This document shows positions 6,311 to 14,879 of a stretch of DNA of 30,824 nt, in pieces; position 1 is the first letter of the stretch, and each line of letters begins with the position of its first letter. The DNA lies in IMG/VR virus record IMGVR_UViG_3300034152_000329, positions 1-30,824 of that record; one strand, 5' to 3'. Under the pieces are notes generated by a model. That model saw only the letters and a list, made by a program, of their open reading frames with translations, was not told the DNA's origin and did no database searches. The position numbers and the translations under genes were made by a program. Origin of the DNA: a virus.

Positions 6311-7738
6311 TTACGGCATCTTAGGTAGCTGCCGCTTCCGCTCCTCGTCCTGCGCCCAGGCGATGTGAGAGCTCCGGCAGCCGACCTCGTCGTACCGCCA
6401 CGCCTCGACGCTCTTCATGGGCTCCCCGATAAGGCTCTGCTCGTGGTGCCAGAAGTCCACGTTGCAGAGGGACGGGTGCCGGCGGATCAGGACGCCGTTC
6501 GTAGGGACGACGCCCTCGTACATCTTCTCCCACCTCTGGTGCTTGTCGCCGACCTGGATCTCCCGGTACGTCGAGGAGCTCCAGTACTCGATCGCCTGCT
6601 GCGCGAACGTCAGCGCGAGCTGGTTCGGCGCCGTCCTCGCCCCGTGGTCGAACCCGAGGAGGACGCCGCCGTTCAGCCGGAACTTCCGCGGGTTCGCTCC
6701 GAGATCGACCTTCACGCGCTCGTCGTAGAGGAACCGGTGCGCCAGTACGGCGCAGAGGGTATACGAGAGCACGAGGTCGTGGTTCCCGGGAACGTAGATC
6801 ACCTCGACGTTCCCGAACTCCGCCGCGGCGCGCTCTACCATGTAGCAGAGACACTTCAGGCCGGCGGTATAGACCCGCGCGAACCGGGAGTCGACGTCGA
6901 GGTGGTGCTCCCCGGCCGTCGTCCGCAGCCGCGCGTTGTCGAAGTGCAGGAAGTCGTTCCCCACGGGCATGAGGGCCTTCTTGATCGGGTACGGGCGGAG
7001 CTCCGCGATCATGTCGTCGACGGAGTTGAGGACGCGATTCGTCGCGATGTTAACGTCCCAGTCCGCGCCGACCTCGTCCCGCCAGGCGTACGCGCCGAGG
7101 TGGGCGTCCCAGACGCCCCAGGAGACGACCTCGTTCGCGCCCTTCTTCGGCTCCTGCCTCTTCCGGGGCCGTAGGGGCGCGACGTTGTCCCGGGCGAAGT
7201 CCAGGAGGGCCTCCTCCATGCTCTCCGTCATGATACGCTTGAACGTCGCCCCGCTCCCGTACAGTTGGACCTTCTGGTGCCCCTGCACGAGGCCGCGGTT
7301 GATCTCCGCGAAGACCTCGTCGTCCGAGAGCCCAGAGGAGAAGAGCTCTCCGAGCTTCCGGATCAGCGGCTTGTCGAGGAAGTTCTTCAGCTTGTAGAAC
7401 GACTGGTAGAGCCGGCTCCGGCCGTACTGAGGAATCCACCGCTTCGGGTCCATCCCGGCCATGTCCCGGATCTCCTCCGGGCTGAGGAGCCGGTCGTAGG
7501 AGAGGACCTCGACCGTGCCGTCGAGCGTCGATCGATCGACGACCTGTCCGACCTCCGCGTCCGGAACCGTTTCTTTAACTACCTTCCCTCCGCCTCCCGG
7601 GGCGTTCTTCTTGACCGCGCGAACGATCGTACTGTGGTCAACTCCGAGATCCTTCCCGATCGATCGGACGGTCTCCCCAGCGGCGACGCGGCGAACGGCT
7701 TCCTGGATCTGCGCGTCGGACAGCTTCTTTTTTGCCAT
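6311..7738 (-). CDS. HTH domain fused to calcineurin-like metallophosphoesterase
   Basis: The protein has 475 residues. Residues 1-42 form a resolvase-type helix-turn-helix (LSDAQIQEAVRRVAAGE, then IGKDLGVDHSTIVRAVKK). After a linker, the C-terminal two thirds carry metallophosphoesterase motifs: WDAHLG (about 210), GNDFLHFDN (about 255), PGNHD (about 317), GFDHG (about 357) and GDKHQ (about 398). These fit the DxH, GDxxD, GNHD and GH-type metal ligands of the calcineurin-like superfamily, with GND in place of the usual GD. Such enzymes cut phosphoesters in DNA or nucleotides, and the HTH suggests the substrate is DNA at specific sites. It is the first gene after the repeat-rich non-coding locus, which makes that locus an obvious candidate target. 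AAGGAG lies about 10 bases before the ATG. Confidence 0.88.
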   Translation of the reverse strand: MAKKKLSDAQIQEAVRRVAAGETVRSIGKDLGVDHSTIVRAVKKNAPGGGGKVVKETVPDAEVGQVVDRSTLDGTVEVLSYDRLLSPEEIRDMAGMDPKRWIPQYGRSRLYQSFYKLKNFLDKPLIRKLGELFSSGLSDDEVFAEINRGLVQGHQKVQLYGSGATFKRIMTESMEEALLDFARDNVAPLRPRKRQEPKKGANEVVSWGVWDAHLGAYAWRDEVGADWDVNIATNRVLNSVDDMIAELRPYPIKKALMPVGNDFLHFDNARLRTTAGEHHLDVDSRFARVYTAGLKCLCYMVERAAAEFGNVEVIYVPGNHDLVLSYTLCAVLAHRFLYDERVKVDLGANPRKFRLNGGVLLGFDHGARTAPNQLALTFAQQAIEYWSSSTYREIQVGDKHQRWEKMYEGVVPTNGVLIRRHPSLCNVDFWHHEQSLIGEPMKSVEAWRYDEVGCRSSHIAWAQDEERKRQLPKMP

Positions 7739-7790
7739 ACGGTAGGTGCTCCTTGGTTCCGGGGTTCTCTTGTCCTATGCTTCTGGTTCC

Positions 7791-7819
7791 AGAATACCAC
7801 ATAACGGCCGGGTTGTACA
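7791..7819 (-). promoter_or_regulatory. Candidate extended -10 promoter for the replication genes
   Basis: On the minus strand TGTACA (7819-7814) and TATTCT (7796-7791) are 17 bases apart. TGG stands directly before the -10 hexamer, as in extended -10 promoters. Each hexamer matches the consensus at four of six positions. Transcription would start near 7784 and lead into the HTH-phosphoesterase gene 46 bases later. The nearest TGGTCC repeat lies just upstream (7845), so a repeat-binding protein could control it. Confidence 0.4.
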
Positions 7820-7915
7820 GGGCAATTCTCGGAGGACCGGCGGGTGGTCCAACGCCCAGGGGTGGTCCCGAGGTGGTCCCGCCCTTGGTCCGCTCCTAAG
7901 TCCAAGTGTAAACTC

Positions 7916-8046
7916 ATGGTCCAATGGTCCATTACTTTTTTAAAAGTTAGAGAGAATAAAATAGGTTCCCTTTTGGGAATTTGGGAACGAAAATCGCGTG
8001 TAAAAAGTTTCGTTTTTCCCTCTGGACCACTGGACCATTGGACCAT
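7916..8046. repeat. Perfect 16-bp inverted repeat around an AT-rich core
   Basis: Arm ATGGTCCAATGGTCCA at 7916-7931 and its exact reverse complement at 8031-8046 flank 99 bp of AT-rich DNA. Each arm holds two TGGTCC units 8 bp apart. The right side has a third unit at 8024. The symmetry suggests binding of protein dimers on both sides of the core, or looping. Confidence 0.75.
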
Positions 8047-8105
8047 CCCTGATTCCATGCCAGTAGGGGTGATTTCTGGTCCCGATGGTCCAAGGGTCCG
8101 AGAGC

Positions 8106-8381
8106 TCAGTTGGTGAAAACGGCCTTGATCCCGAGGCCAATTGCCCCCGCGCAGGCGGATGCACCGATTCCCACGAGCACCATGACGGCGCGCCGGCGGG
8201 CGCAGGAGAGCGTCGTCCGGAGCTCCCGGACGAAGGCGAAGTCGTGCTGCACGCTGATCGGGTCCTCCATGTCGACGCCGAGCCCCCGGAACGTCTCGCG
8301 GACCGTCTCCTTCGCCGTCACGCGAGCGATCTTCTGCATGATGTCCTCGAGCTCTTCCTTACTGTATATCCGATCAGCCAC
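8106..8381 (-). CDS. Small membrane protein following the tip gene (DUF6127-like)
   Basis: This 91-residue protein starts at GTG 8381 with GGAGG 5 bases ahead. The N-terminal 60 residues are charged and helical (IYSKEELEDIMQKIARVTAKETVRETFRGLGVD). One transmembrane segment follows near the C-terminus (about residues 65-88, AVMVLVGIGASACAGAIGLGI), with a basic ARRR just before it. The pattern, including a GVD..DP..VQ.DF..VRELR core, matches small phage proteins I recall as DUF6127-like, often found after tail-tip genes. It may help injection or lysis (holin-like). It closes the tail operon, 11 bases after the tip gene. Confidence 0.8.
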   Translation of the reverse strand: MADRIYSKEELEDIMQKIARVTAKETVRETFRGLGVDMEDPISVQHDFAFVRELRTTLSCARRRAVMVLVGIGASACAGAIGLGIKAVFTN

Positions 8382-8392
8382 GGGGACCTCCG

Positions 8393-11350
8393 TCAGTAGA
8401 TCATTACTGCGTGCGCGTTCACCGTCCCGCTCGGGGCGAGAGACTCGAGGAACGTCTCCGTCGACGTCCCGGTGTTGCTGAGATGCTGAATCTCTATCGT
8501 ATCAGTTGCGGTGACGCCCGCCAGGGTTCCGGTCAGGAGACCCGCGGTGATAACGTTCTGCCACGCGCCGCCGTTGATCCGCGCCTGGACGTTCCCGCTC
8601 GGCATAGCCGTCCCGATGTTGAACGTATACGTCCCCGTCTGCGGAGCGGACCAGGTTCCGGAGATCGCGCCGAACGCGACGTTGCCCCAGTTGTGATCGT
8701 CGTCCAGCGTACTCGTCCCGGGACCGAACGTAAAGGTGAGCTCCTGCTGGGCCGTCCGCGTCGTCCCGTCCGCGTTGTGCCGGGTCTCGACGTCCACCCG
8801 TACCGTCGTGGGCTTCGTCCCGCCGGTCGCCCGGAGGATCTTCGTCCGGCTGAGGAAGGCGTTCGCCGCGCTCGCCCAGGAGGTCACCACGAGAGACGTC
8901 GGGCCGGAGGTGTCGAGGATCTCCGCCCGGTACTCCGTCGTGTCCTGCGTCGGGAAGCTGGAGTCCAGAGTCCCGGCGTCCGTTCCGATCGCCTCGACCT
9001 CGTCGAACCAGCGCCAGCTTCGGCGGGTGAACGTGACCTCGTACCCCCGGTCGTCGAGCGTCGAGCCGCCAGTCTTCAGGGTGTCCCAGGACGGGGCGCT
9101 CGGGTACCGGCTCCCGTTGATATTCATCTCGACCGGAGGGTACGGCTTCCGCGCGCGGTTGTCCATGGTCAGCGACTTCTGGACCGCCTCCCCCTCCGTC
9201 GTCTCGTCGGACCGGCTGACCTGCCGGAGCTGCGCGTGCACGTTGTTAGTCTGCGGGATCGCGGTGTCGGAGAGGTTCCCGCCGACGAAGACGAGGTAGA
9301 CCTTCGTCCCGACCGCGTGGTCCCGCGGGACTGAGTCGAGGAGGCCGCGGTGACAGGTCTCCAGGTCGATGTAGGTGGTCTGGTCCGTGACGGTCTCCGG
9401 CGCGAAGAACTCGTCCTCGACGAGAAGGAGGTTCGTGAGGTTCTGGCCCACGTCCGCGGCGTTGCTCGCGAAGAACTCGGCGAGGAGGTCCGCGTGCACG
9501 TCGTCGTCAGCCTCGAGCTGGATATCCGTCGTGCTCGGGTTCGGGTCCTCCTCGAGCATAGCCGTCTTGAGCTTCCCGATCAAGAAGAACTCCGAGACCT
9601 CGCCGGCGAGGCTGTAGCTCCCCGTGGGCGCTCCGGAGGAGTTGCGCTCGTAGAGGTTCATGCTGAGCGCCGGGGCGTCCTCCCGGCGGCCACCGGCCCA
9701 GAGGCGGTCGAGGGCGGTCGCGTTGACCGGGTCCCGCCGAATGAAGGCGTACGGCGCCTCGAAGACCAGGTGCCGCGCGTCCGGGATCTCCTCGACGTCG
9801 AAGTCGGGAGGGGTCCAGCCGCTCGCCGGCGGCGGAGCGTTGAACCCGCTCGAGTAGCTGTATATGTCCTGGACAGCCGTGATCTTGATCGTACCGTCCT
9901 CGAGCGTGCCGAGGTCGACGTCCGTCACGCGCATGGGGAGCTGTGTGTGCCCGATCTCGTCGTCGGTCCACGCGAAGACGTCTCCGGGGTTCAGGCCCCA
10001 GAACTCGCGCTTCACCTCCAGGACGCACTTCCCGAGAGGGCGGGCGCGCTCCCGGATCTCCCGGTCGGCGATCTGCTGCGCGAGCGTGGCGTCCTTCACT
10101 CCCGGGAACTTCAGGTGCGTCGGGTCCACCTGCCCCTGGGCGCGGATCTGCCCCGCGGAGCTCCCCTTCGCGTACGTCGGCTTGTACCCTCGGTTACGGT
10201 CACTGAAGTCCACGTACACCTCGTTGATGAGCGACTCCCAGGTGCCGGGATCCCAGTTCTTGACCCGCTTCACGTCGCCGTCCGCGCGGACGATCTGCGG
10301 TACCGAGCCGATCACGTAGTCGTCGCGAGCCAGGTTCACGGACCACTTCCCGGTGGTCTGGTTCAGGTAGATCGCGCCGTCGATCTGGCGCTCGAGCTCC
10401 CGGAGGAGCTCTCCGGCGTCCAGCGCGGACGTTACGACCATAGAGAACCCGTTGCCTTCACTATAGAGCGTGTCGGCCGCTGTAGTAAAGCCAGACGTAT
10501 CTATGTCGGAGGCCGGGAACCCGAAGCCCCAGCGCGGGTCCGTCAGGATCTCGTAGATCACGTTCATGGGGTTGCAGTCGTTCGAGTTAACGAGCTCCTT
10601 CCCGCCGGTGAGCCCGAGGCCGTTCGGGATCCGACGCACCTCGAACTTCCACGGCTTTATCGAGGGGGAGTTGCCGAGGTACCCGCCCTCCCAGACGACG
10701 TAGCAGACGGGCCGGTACGCGGACGTGTGCGGCGTCTGGTACGTCGAGAGGTACGTACTGGCCGGCTGGGACCCGTACCCGGAGAAGACGCGGAAGTCCC
10801 CGATCATGCCGCCCTGGCCGTGGTCGTCGCCGCCGAAGAGGTTCGGCTTGTTGATGCTGATCACGCCGTCCTGGACGGTTCCGCTCCAGACCTCCGTGTC
10901 GCCGATCCAGATCCGGCGGAGGTTGTCGATTCGGCCGCGGCAGAGGGCGGCCTGGACGCCGACGTTGTACCGGTACCCCTGGATGAACGACTTCTTCGAC
11001 CAGAGCCCCGTCTTGACGGTCTCCTTGATCGCGTTCTGCGAGAGGTCCCCGTACCAGACCACGTTCGGTCCCTCGAGCTTCACCGTACCCCAGACGATCG
11101 GCTGCGGCCTCCCCTCCGTCGCGGTCGGGAAGGTGAAGTCCCCGAGCGCGGCGGGGCGCGCGTCCTCGATGTTCGGCTTCGGGCGGAGGAGCTCCCCGAG
11201 CACGATCGAGGCGACGGCGATCACGGCGGAGACGATGAGCGAGACGCCGAAGTCCGCACGTACCGCGGTCGGGTCTGCCTCCTGGGCCGGAAAGAGGAGG
11301 CTAAGCGCCATGAGGAGCATTATCCAGCACGGGATCTTGATCGGCTGCAT
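8393..11350 (-). CDS. Tail tip / receptor-binding hub protein (GTA/J-like)
   Basis: This is the largest protein of the window (985 residues). The N-terminus has a hydrophobic segment (about 5-20) and another at about 37-55 (LIVSAVIAVASIVLGELL). The following domain, with RPQPIVWGTVKLEGPNVVWYG at about 80-100, is typical of siphophage tip-attachment proteins of proteobacterial phages. The hub region (about 240-520) has NPMNVIYEILTDPRWGFGFP and the REIRERARPLGKCVLEVKREFWGLNPGD segment known from phage tail hub proteins. Later parts look like fibronectin-like beta domains. The C-terminal ~130 residues (from about FGPGTSTLDDDHNWGN) read as a jelly-roll (SGTWSAPQTGTYTFNIG) and probably bind the receptor. 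ATG overlaps the TAA of the previous gene. It acts at the tail tip in host recognition and DNA delivery. Confidence 0.9.
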   Translation of the reverse strand: MQPIKIPCWIMLLMALSLLFPAQEADPTAVRADFGVSLIVSAVIAVASIVLGELLRPKPNIEDARPAALGDFTFPTATEGRPQPIVWGTVKLEGPNVVWYGDLSQNAIKETVKTGLWSKKSFIQGYRYNVGVQAALCRGRIDNLRRIWIGDTEVWSGTVQDGVISINKPNLFGGDDHGQGGMIGDFRVFSGYGSQPASTYLSTYQTPHTSAYRPVCYVVWEGGYLGNSPSIKPWKFEVRRIPNGLGLTGGKELVNSNDCNPMNVIYEILTDPRWGFGFPASDIDTSGFTTAADTLYSEGNGFSMVVTSALDAGELLRELERQIDGAIYLNQTTGKWSVNLARDDYVIGSVPQIVRADGDVKRVKNWDPGTWESLINEVYVDFSDRNRGYKPTYAKGSSAGQIRAQGQVDPTHLKFPGVKDATLAQQIADREIRERARPLGKCVLEVKREFWGLNPGDVFAWTDDEIGHTQLPMRVTDVDLGTLEDGTIKITAVQDIYSYSSGFNAPPPASGWTPPDFDVEEIPDARHLVFEAPYAFIRRDPVNATALDRLWAGGRREDAPALSMNLYERNSSGAPTGSYSLAGEVSEFFLIGKLKTAMLEEDPNPSTTDIQLEADDDVHADLLAEFFASNAADVGQNLTNLLLVEDEFFAPETVTDQTTYIDLETCHRGLLDSVPRDHAVGTKVYLVFVGGNLSDTAIPQTNNVHAQLRQVSRSDETTEGEAVQKSLTMDNRARKPYPPVEMNINGSRYPSAPSWDTLKTGGSTLDDRGYEVTFTRRSWRWFDEVEAIGTDAGTLDSSFPTQDTTEYRAEILDTSGPTSLVVTSWASAANAFLSRTKILRATGGTKPTTVRVDVETRHNADGTTRTAQQELTFTFGPGTSTLDDDHNWGNVAFGAISGTWSAPQTGTYTFNIGTAMPSGNVQARINGGAWQNVITAGLLTGTLAGVTATDTIEIQHLSNTGTSTETFLESLAPSGTVNAHAVMIY

Positions 11351-12153
11351 TAGTCCAGTCCTGTCTCGAATATATTCTTCTCGGGGACGAACGGGAACCC
11401 GCCGTGGTTGATCTTGTTATTGAACTTCGTGTGGCAGTCCTCCGCGATCCGTTTCTTACAGCCGGCGCGGAACCCTATCGTCTGGCCCAGGGGAGTCGTA
11501 GTAAATGGGACGAGGATCGTGAGGTCGTCCATGCTCTGCCGGATAATCGTCCGATACTCGCCGTTCCAAAGCACGAACCCGTTCTCGAAGTAGTCAGCGC
11601 CCAGGGCGCCGGCGCCGGTCGCCGTGAGGACGTCTCCGGAGACCGCCGTAACGTTGAGGTTGTGCGTGAACGCGGCCTCGTTTACCGTGCACTGAGAGTC
11701 GAAGAGGTCGTTGTTACAGAGTCCGGAGAAGGTATCCCGCGGGATCTGCCGGTTCTTGACGCTCGTGATCGGGAGGATCACGAAGATCGAGGTCCGGCCG
11801 TGGTCGTTGAACCCGGCGGAGAACGCGAACCCCTTGTAGTACGTGACCACGCTCCCGTCGTCCCGGTGCAGCCGGTAGATCGTGCAGGAGATCCGGTACC
11901 CGGGAGCCACGAGCTTGAAGACCTTCGCGAAGTCCGAGCTCGACGGCATCTGGATCTGCACCTTGTCGTTCCCGGCGTGAGACATCTTCTTGATCCGGGT
12001 CCGCTTGATGTTCAGCGGTTCCCAGGTCGCGCTGAGCGCGGAGACCTCGTGCTCGGAGCTCGTGTACCGGTGGGTCACGGTTCCGTACGCGAAGAGGTAG
12101 AGCTCGACCGGGTTCCCGGCTTCTACGCTGGATTCTCGTGCGTCGTACGTCAT
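11350..12153 (-). CDS. gpL-like distal tail protein (BR0599/DUF2163-type)
   Basis: This 267-residue protein has the order of phage BR0599-type tail proteins. An N-terminal beta domain (VELYLFAYGTVTHRYTSS) is followed by a KKMSHAGNDKVQIQMP segment and a C-terminal part with LCNNDLFDSQC (about 148-158) and GCKKRIAEDCHTKFNN (about 231-246), ending in NHGGFPFVPEKNIFE. The four cysteines resemble those that hold the Fe-S cluster in lambda gpL, so a metal cluster is likely, by analogy. It sits between the presumed distal tail protein and the tip protein, as expected for an assembly-initiating tip component. Its start shares ATGA with the preceding stop. Confidence 0.88.
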   Translation of the reverse strand: MTYDARESSVEAGNPVELYLFAYGTVTHRYTSSEHEVSALSATWEPLNIKRTRIKKMSHAGNDKVQIQMPSSSDFAKVFKLVAPGYRISCTIYRLHRDDGSVVTYYKGFAFSAGFNDHGRTSIFVILPITSVKNRQIPRDTFSGLCNNDLFDSQCTVNEAAFTHNLNVTAVSGDVLTATGAGALGADYFENGFVLWNGEYRTIIRQSMDDLTILVPFTTTPLGQTIGFRAGCKKRIAEDCHTKFNNKINHGGFPFVPEKNIFETGLD

Positions 12154-13868
12154 TCGAGTACCGTTCTGACCGGGGCCGATATGGCCGCCTGCCCGTTCGC
12201 GTTCGTGTGCTCGAGGATGATCTCATCGCTGTCGAAACGAACCTTCTCGATGAAGGAGACGCGAACGATCTCGTCGAGCGAGACGTTCTGCCCCCACTGT
12301 GAGTCTACCGTAAGCTGCTCCTCCGTAGCAGAGAGCTCCGTAGAGCCGGTGACCTGACGGTTCAGCTTCGTCCCGTCCGTCAGGAGCACCTGCACATCGC
12401 CCTTCGGCGACCGGTTCCGTACGAGGGCCGTGTACCCTACGTGCTTGATCTTGCACGTCGTCGAGGAAAGCGTGAGGTCCTCCGTGATCTCGAGGTCGTC
12501 GTAGAACGTCGGGAGGTAGAACGAGATCGCCCTCCCGCGGAGCGCGTGGAGGAGCTGCCGGACCTCCCAGAGCCGCTGCCGGCTCCCGCTGAAGAAGACC
12601 TTCCGGCTACCGCGCCGGGAGGCGTCCTCGTCGCTCCAGATGTTGAAGAGCCCGACCTTGCCGTCGAGCCGGATCTGCTCCCGCGCGAGCTCCTCCTCGA
12701 GCTCACCGGCGGCGATCCAGTTCCCCTCGTCGAGGAGAACCTTCCCGCGGTACGTAGAGAACGCCGCCGTAGAGGAGAGGTCGACGGCCGGCTCGACGAC
12801 GTGGTACCGGATATTGAGCCGCTGAACCTTCTGCGGGAACCGAGAGCCGCGGACCCGCTCCTCGAAGTGCGCGGTCCGGACGGGCATGACCATGGCGCCG
12901 GCCGCGAAGGCGGTTTGGAACGGAGACTTGAACGTGATCGTCGTCTCGGTGAAGCTGTCGACCTCGAGGGCCTCGAACGTCTCCGAGTTCTCCCAGACGA
13001 TCCCGACGGAGTCCTCGCGCCAGTCAGCGTACGAGGTTGACTCCACGTTTATCATCGTATCTGAGATCGCGATCGCCCCCGTGGCCCAGGTAGGCTCGTG
13101 CCACATCGGGAGCCCCGCCGCCCGCCCCTGGGCGTCGAAGAGGATCAGGAGGAACGCCCGCCGGTCGTGCCCGTCGAGCTGGTAGACGGTATCAAATATC
13201 TGCCTCGGAGCGTCCCGTAGAGCGATCCGCTGCTCCGCCCCCGTGAGCCCCTTGATCACGTCCGTGAAGAAGCCCAGGCGCTCAATGAACGGCGTCTCGG
13301 GGAGGAACGGGATCATGATCGCGCGCTGCCCCGTTACCGGGATCTGGAAGGCGCCGAACCCGACGACGCTAAAGTCGATCGTCCCGTTGATCGTCGGCGG
13401 CCCGTCCGTAGATACCGTGAGCGTCCCGAGGAAACCGCTCTGCGGGTAGAGCGTCGTCGGGAGGCTCGGGAAGTCCGGGATCGAGACGCCGGCGTCGACG
13501 TTGTTGGTCCAGGAGTTCCAGGTATGGCTTTGCCGCCTGAACGCGCTGTATATCTCGATGTCCCGTTGTACCTCGGAGAGGATGATCCCGAGGGCGTAGG
13601 AACGGTCGATTATGTGGATATCGCCCCACCAGTCGTACCCGGCGTTCTCGGTTAGTACGGCCGCGTGGCCCGTCGGCTGCTGCGTAATGACCCCTGCGCC
13701 CTGCGGACCGCCCGTCGCGGAGCCGGCGAGAATAGCGAGCGATTCTCCCGCCTTGGCGGTAACGGAGGACCACTGAGGGGCCGTACTGACCTGCCAGTTC
13801 GGCACTGTGATCCGATTTACCGTGTCGGCGGTAACTCCGGGGTGCTTTGCGCCAGGGTACTCTGCCAT
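12150..13868 (-). CDS. Distal tail protein, likely tail-tip ring component
   Basis: The protein has 572 residues and is beta-rich, with no membrane segment. Segments typical of phage tail sheets and rings include residues 280-330 (SDTMINVESTSYADWREDSVGIVWENSETFEALEV) and a C-terminal half with FFSGSRQRLWEVRQLLHALRGRAISFYLPTFYDDLEI, which resembles the GTA-type distal tail and tail-ring families. Its place between the tail proteins and the gpL-like gene supports a distal-tail role. It ends in an ATGA overlap with the gpL-like gene. The ribosome-binding site (AGGAC) is weak, so it may depend on coupling to the preceding gene, 6 bases upstream. The family assignment is by position and texture. 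Confidence 0.78.
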   Translation of the reverse strand: MAEYPGAKHPGVTADTVNRITVPNWQVSTAPQWSSVTAKAGESLAILAGSATGGPQGAGVITQQPTGHAAVLTENAGYDWWGDIHIIDRSYALGIILSEVQRDIEIYSAFRRQSHTWNSWTNNVDAGVSIPDFPSLPTTLYPQSGFLGTLTVSTDGPPTINGTIDFSVVGFGAFQIPVTGQRAIMIPFLPETPFIERLGFFTDVIKGLTGAEQRIALRDAPRQIFDTVYQLDGHDRRAFLLILFDAQGRAAGLPMWHEPTWATGAIAISDTMINVESTSYADWREDSVGIVWENSETFEALEVDSFTETTITFKSPFQTAFAAGAMVMPVRTAHFEERVRGSRFPQKVQRLNIRYHVVEPAVDLSSTAAFSTYRGKVLLDEGNWIAAGELEEELAREQIRLDGKVGLFNIWSDEDASRRGSRKVFFSGSRQRLWEVRQLLHALRGRAISFYLPTFYDDLEITEDLTLSSTTCKIKHVGYTALVRNRSPKGDVQVLLTDGTKLNRQVTGSTELSATEEQLTVDSQWGQNVSLDEIVRVSFIEKVRFDSDEIILEHTNANGQAAISAPVRTVLE

Positions 13869-13874
13869 GTCGTC

Positions 13875-14870
13875 CTACTTCTTGAACGCGAAGCCAGCGT
13901 TCCAGCTCTCGTCTGTATCGTTCTGAAGGTACTGCTTACGGACCCAGGGAAAGACCTTCCAGACGTCTGACCCGACCGTGAACTCGTCCCCGGGCTCCAT
14001 GTGTTTGATGTTTACGACCCGGATATCGGGGGCGTACCCGAGGAGGCGCCAGCCGTCCGGCGTGACGAAATCCTCCCGGTACCAGACCTGGATCGGGATC
14101 AGCGGGACGTACCCGTTGTTAGGGTTCGCGGCGTACGGACCCATGGCGTTCTGAAGGAAACCGTCCCGGACGCCCCCGACCGCGTACCCGCGACTCTCGC
14201 CGTCCCCGTCAGGCGTCATGCCGATCTCGCCCGCCCAGGAGACGAGCCAGCGCCCAGGGGAGCCGGGCTGATTCGGGAGCCCCTCCGCGTGGACCGTGTC
14301 GGCGATGTTGTACGCCGTCGTGTTCGCGGCGTCGAACGGGACGTGGTGTGACGTGGAGCGCGGATTATCCCGGTGGAACGTAGAGGAGCTCCAGATGTGG
14401 CCGCAGGCGTACTCGCCGCCGGTCCAGTCCCCGATCTTAACGAGTTTGCCGAATGACATGTGCCGGAAGACGCCGGCCTCGACCTCGAGGACGACGTGTG
14501 CGTACGTCGGGCTCGGGCCGTCCGTGAAGAAGTAGTGGTTCGCGAACGGACCGTTCCCGATCCGGTCGAGGCGCCGCTGCGTAGTGATCGGTGACCCGGT
14601 CTTCTGCCCGGTCCCGCTGTCGTTCGGGTGGTTCCCCGGCGTATTTCCGGGCGTGTACCCGAGCGCGTGGTGGATCGAGATCCCGCCGGTCGTGGCCGTG
14701 GCGTCCCACCGCATAGAGATGTAGACGGAGGCCGGCGACGTGATGTGGAACGCGAGCTCCTTGTTCGCCGTGTCCCAGTCGTCCTGCGTCCAGCCGTTCG
14801 CGGTGAGGAACGTGAGCATCTTGTTGAGGAAGTCCTGCTGAGAGGACGCGGTTCCGGTCTGGTATGCCAT
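13875..14870 (-). CDS. Tail-associated protein A (related to the next upstream gene)
   Basis: This 331-residue soluble protein opens with MAYQTGTASSQQDFLNKML followed by LTANGWTQDDW, a start known from many siphophage minor tail or tail-fibre proteins. The middle is rich in Gly, Asn, His and Trp and reads as a beta domain (GGISIHHALGYTPGN; YAHVVLEVEAGVFRHMSFGKL). The C-terminus (EFTVGSDVWKVFPWVRK ... SWNAGFAFKK) matches in pattern that of the gene before it, so the two share both ends. AGGAGG lies 5 bases before the ATG. It may decorate the distal tail or bind a surface glycan. The function is inferred from position. Confidence 0.78.
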   Translation of the reverse strand: MAYQTGTASSQQDFLNKMLTFLTANGWTQDDWDTANKELAFHITSPASVYISMRWDATATTGGISIHHALGYTPGNTPGNHPNDSGTGQKTGSPITTQRRLDRIGNGPFANHYFFTDGPSPTYAHVVLEVEAGVFRHMSFGKLVKIGDWTGGEYACGHIWSSSTFHRDNPRSTSHHVPFDAANTTAYNIADTVHAEGLPNQPGSPGRWLVSWAGEIGMTPDGDGESRGYAVGGVRDGFLQNAMGPYAANPNNGYVPLIPIQVWYREDFVTPDGWRLLGYAPDIRVVNIKHMEPGDEFTVGSDVWKVFPWVRKQYLQNDTDESWNAGFAFKK

Positions 14871-14879
14871 GTCGTCCTC

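Larger units (their letters stand above)
7739..8105. other. Repeat-rich non-coding locus (candidate replication origin or control region)
   Basis: This is the longest stretch without a gene. It holds eight exact TGGTCC copies (starting at 7845, 7863, 7874, 7886, 7917, 7925, 8077, 8086) and three GGACCA copies (8024, 8032, 8040), plus near matches at 7834 (GGACCG) and 8094 (GGGTCC). Neighbouring copies are often 8 bases apart. The core, about 7931-8020, is AT-rich and contains TTCCC-TTTT-GGGAA (7966-7979). Repeats flanking an AT-rich core are the usual design of an iteron origin. A multi-site operator for a repressor or a partition site are alternatives. No DnaA box with good match was found. 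Confidence 0.6.

Noticed and set aside
7931-8020. Promoters inside the AT-rich core
   Set aside because: TAAAAT and TATTTT words occur, but no -35 element stands at 16-18 bases; AT richness alone explains them.
7845-8099. CRISPR-like array
   Set aside because: Units are 6-8 bp with irregular spacing and inverted copies; there are no 25-40-bp repeats or spacers.
7746-8164. Short open frames on both strands within the repeat locus
   Set aside because: They owe their length to the repeat (WS/GGP-type residues), lack ribosome-binding sites and overlap genes or each other.
9350-11353. Long plus-strand open frame opposite the tip gene
   Set aside because: Composition (Arg, Val, Glu, Leu repeats) is the usual antisense shadow in GC-rich DNA; the minus frame has clear tail-tip motifs.
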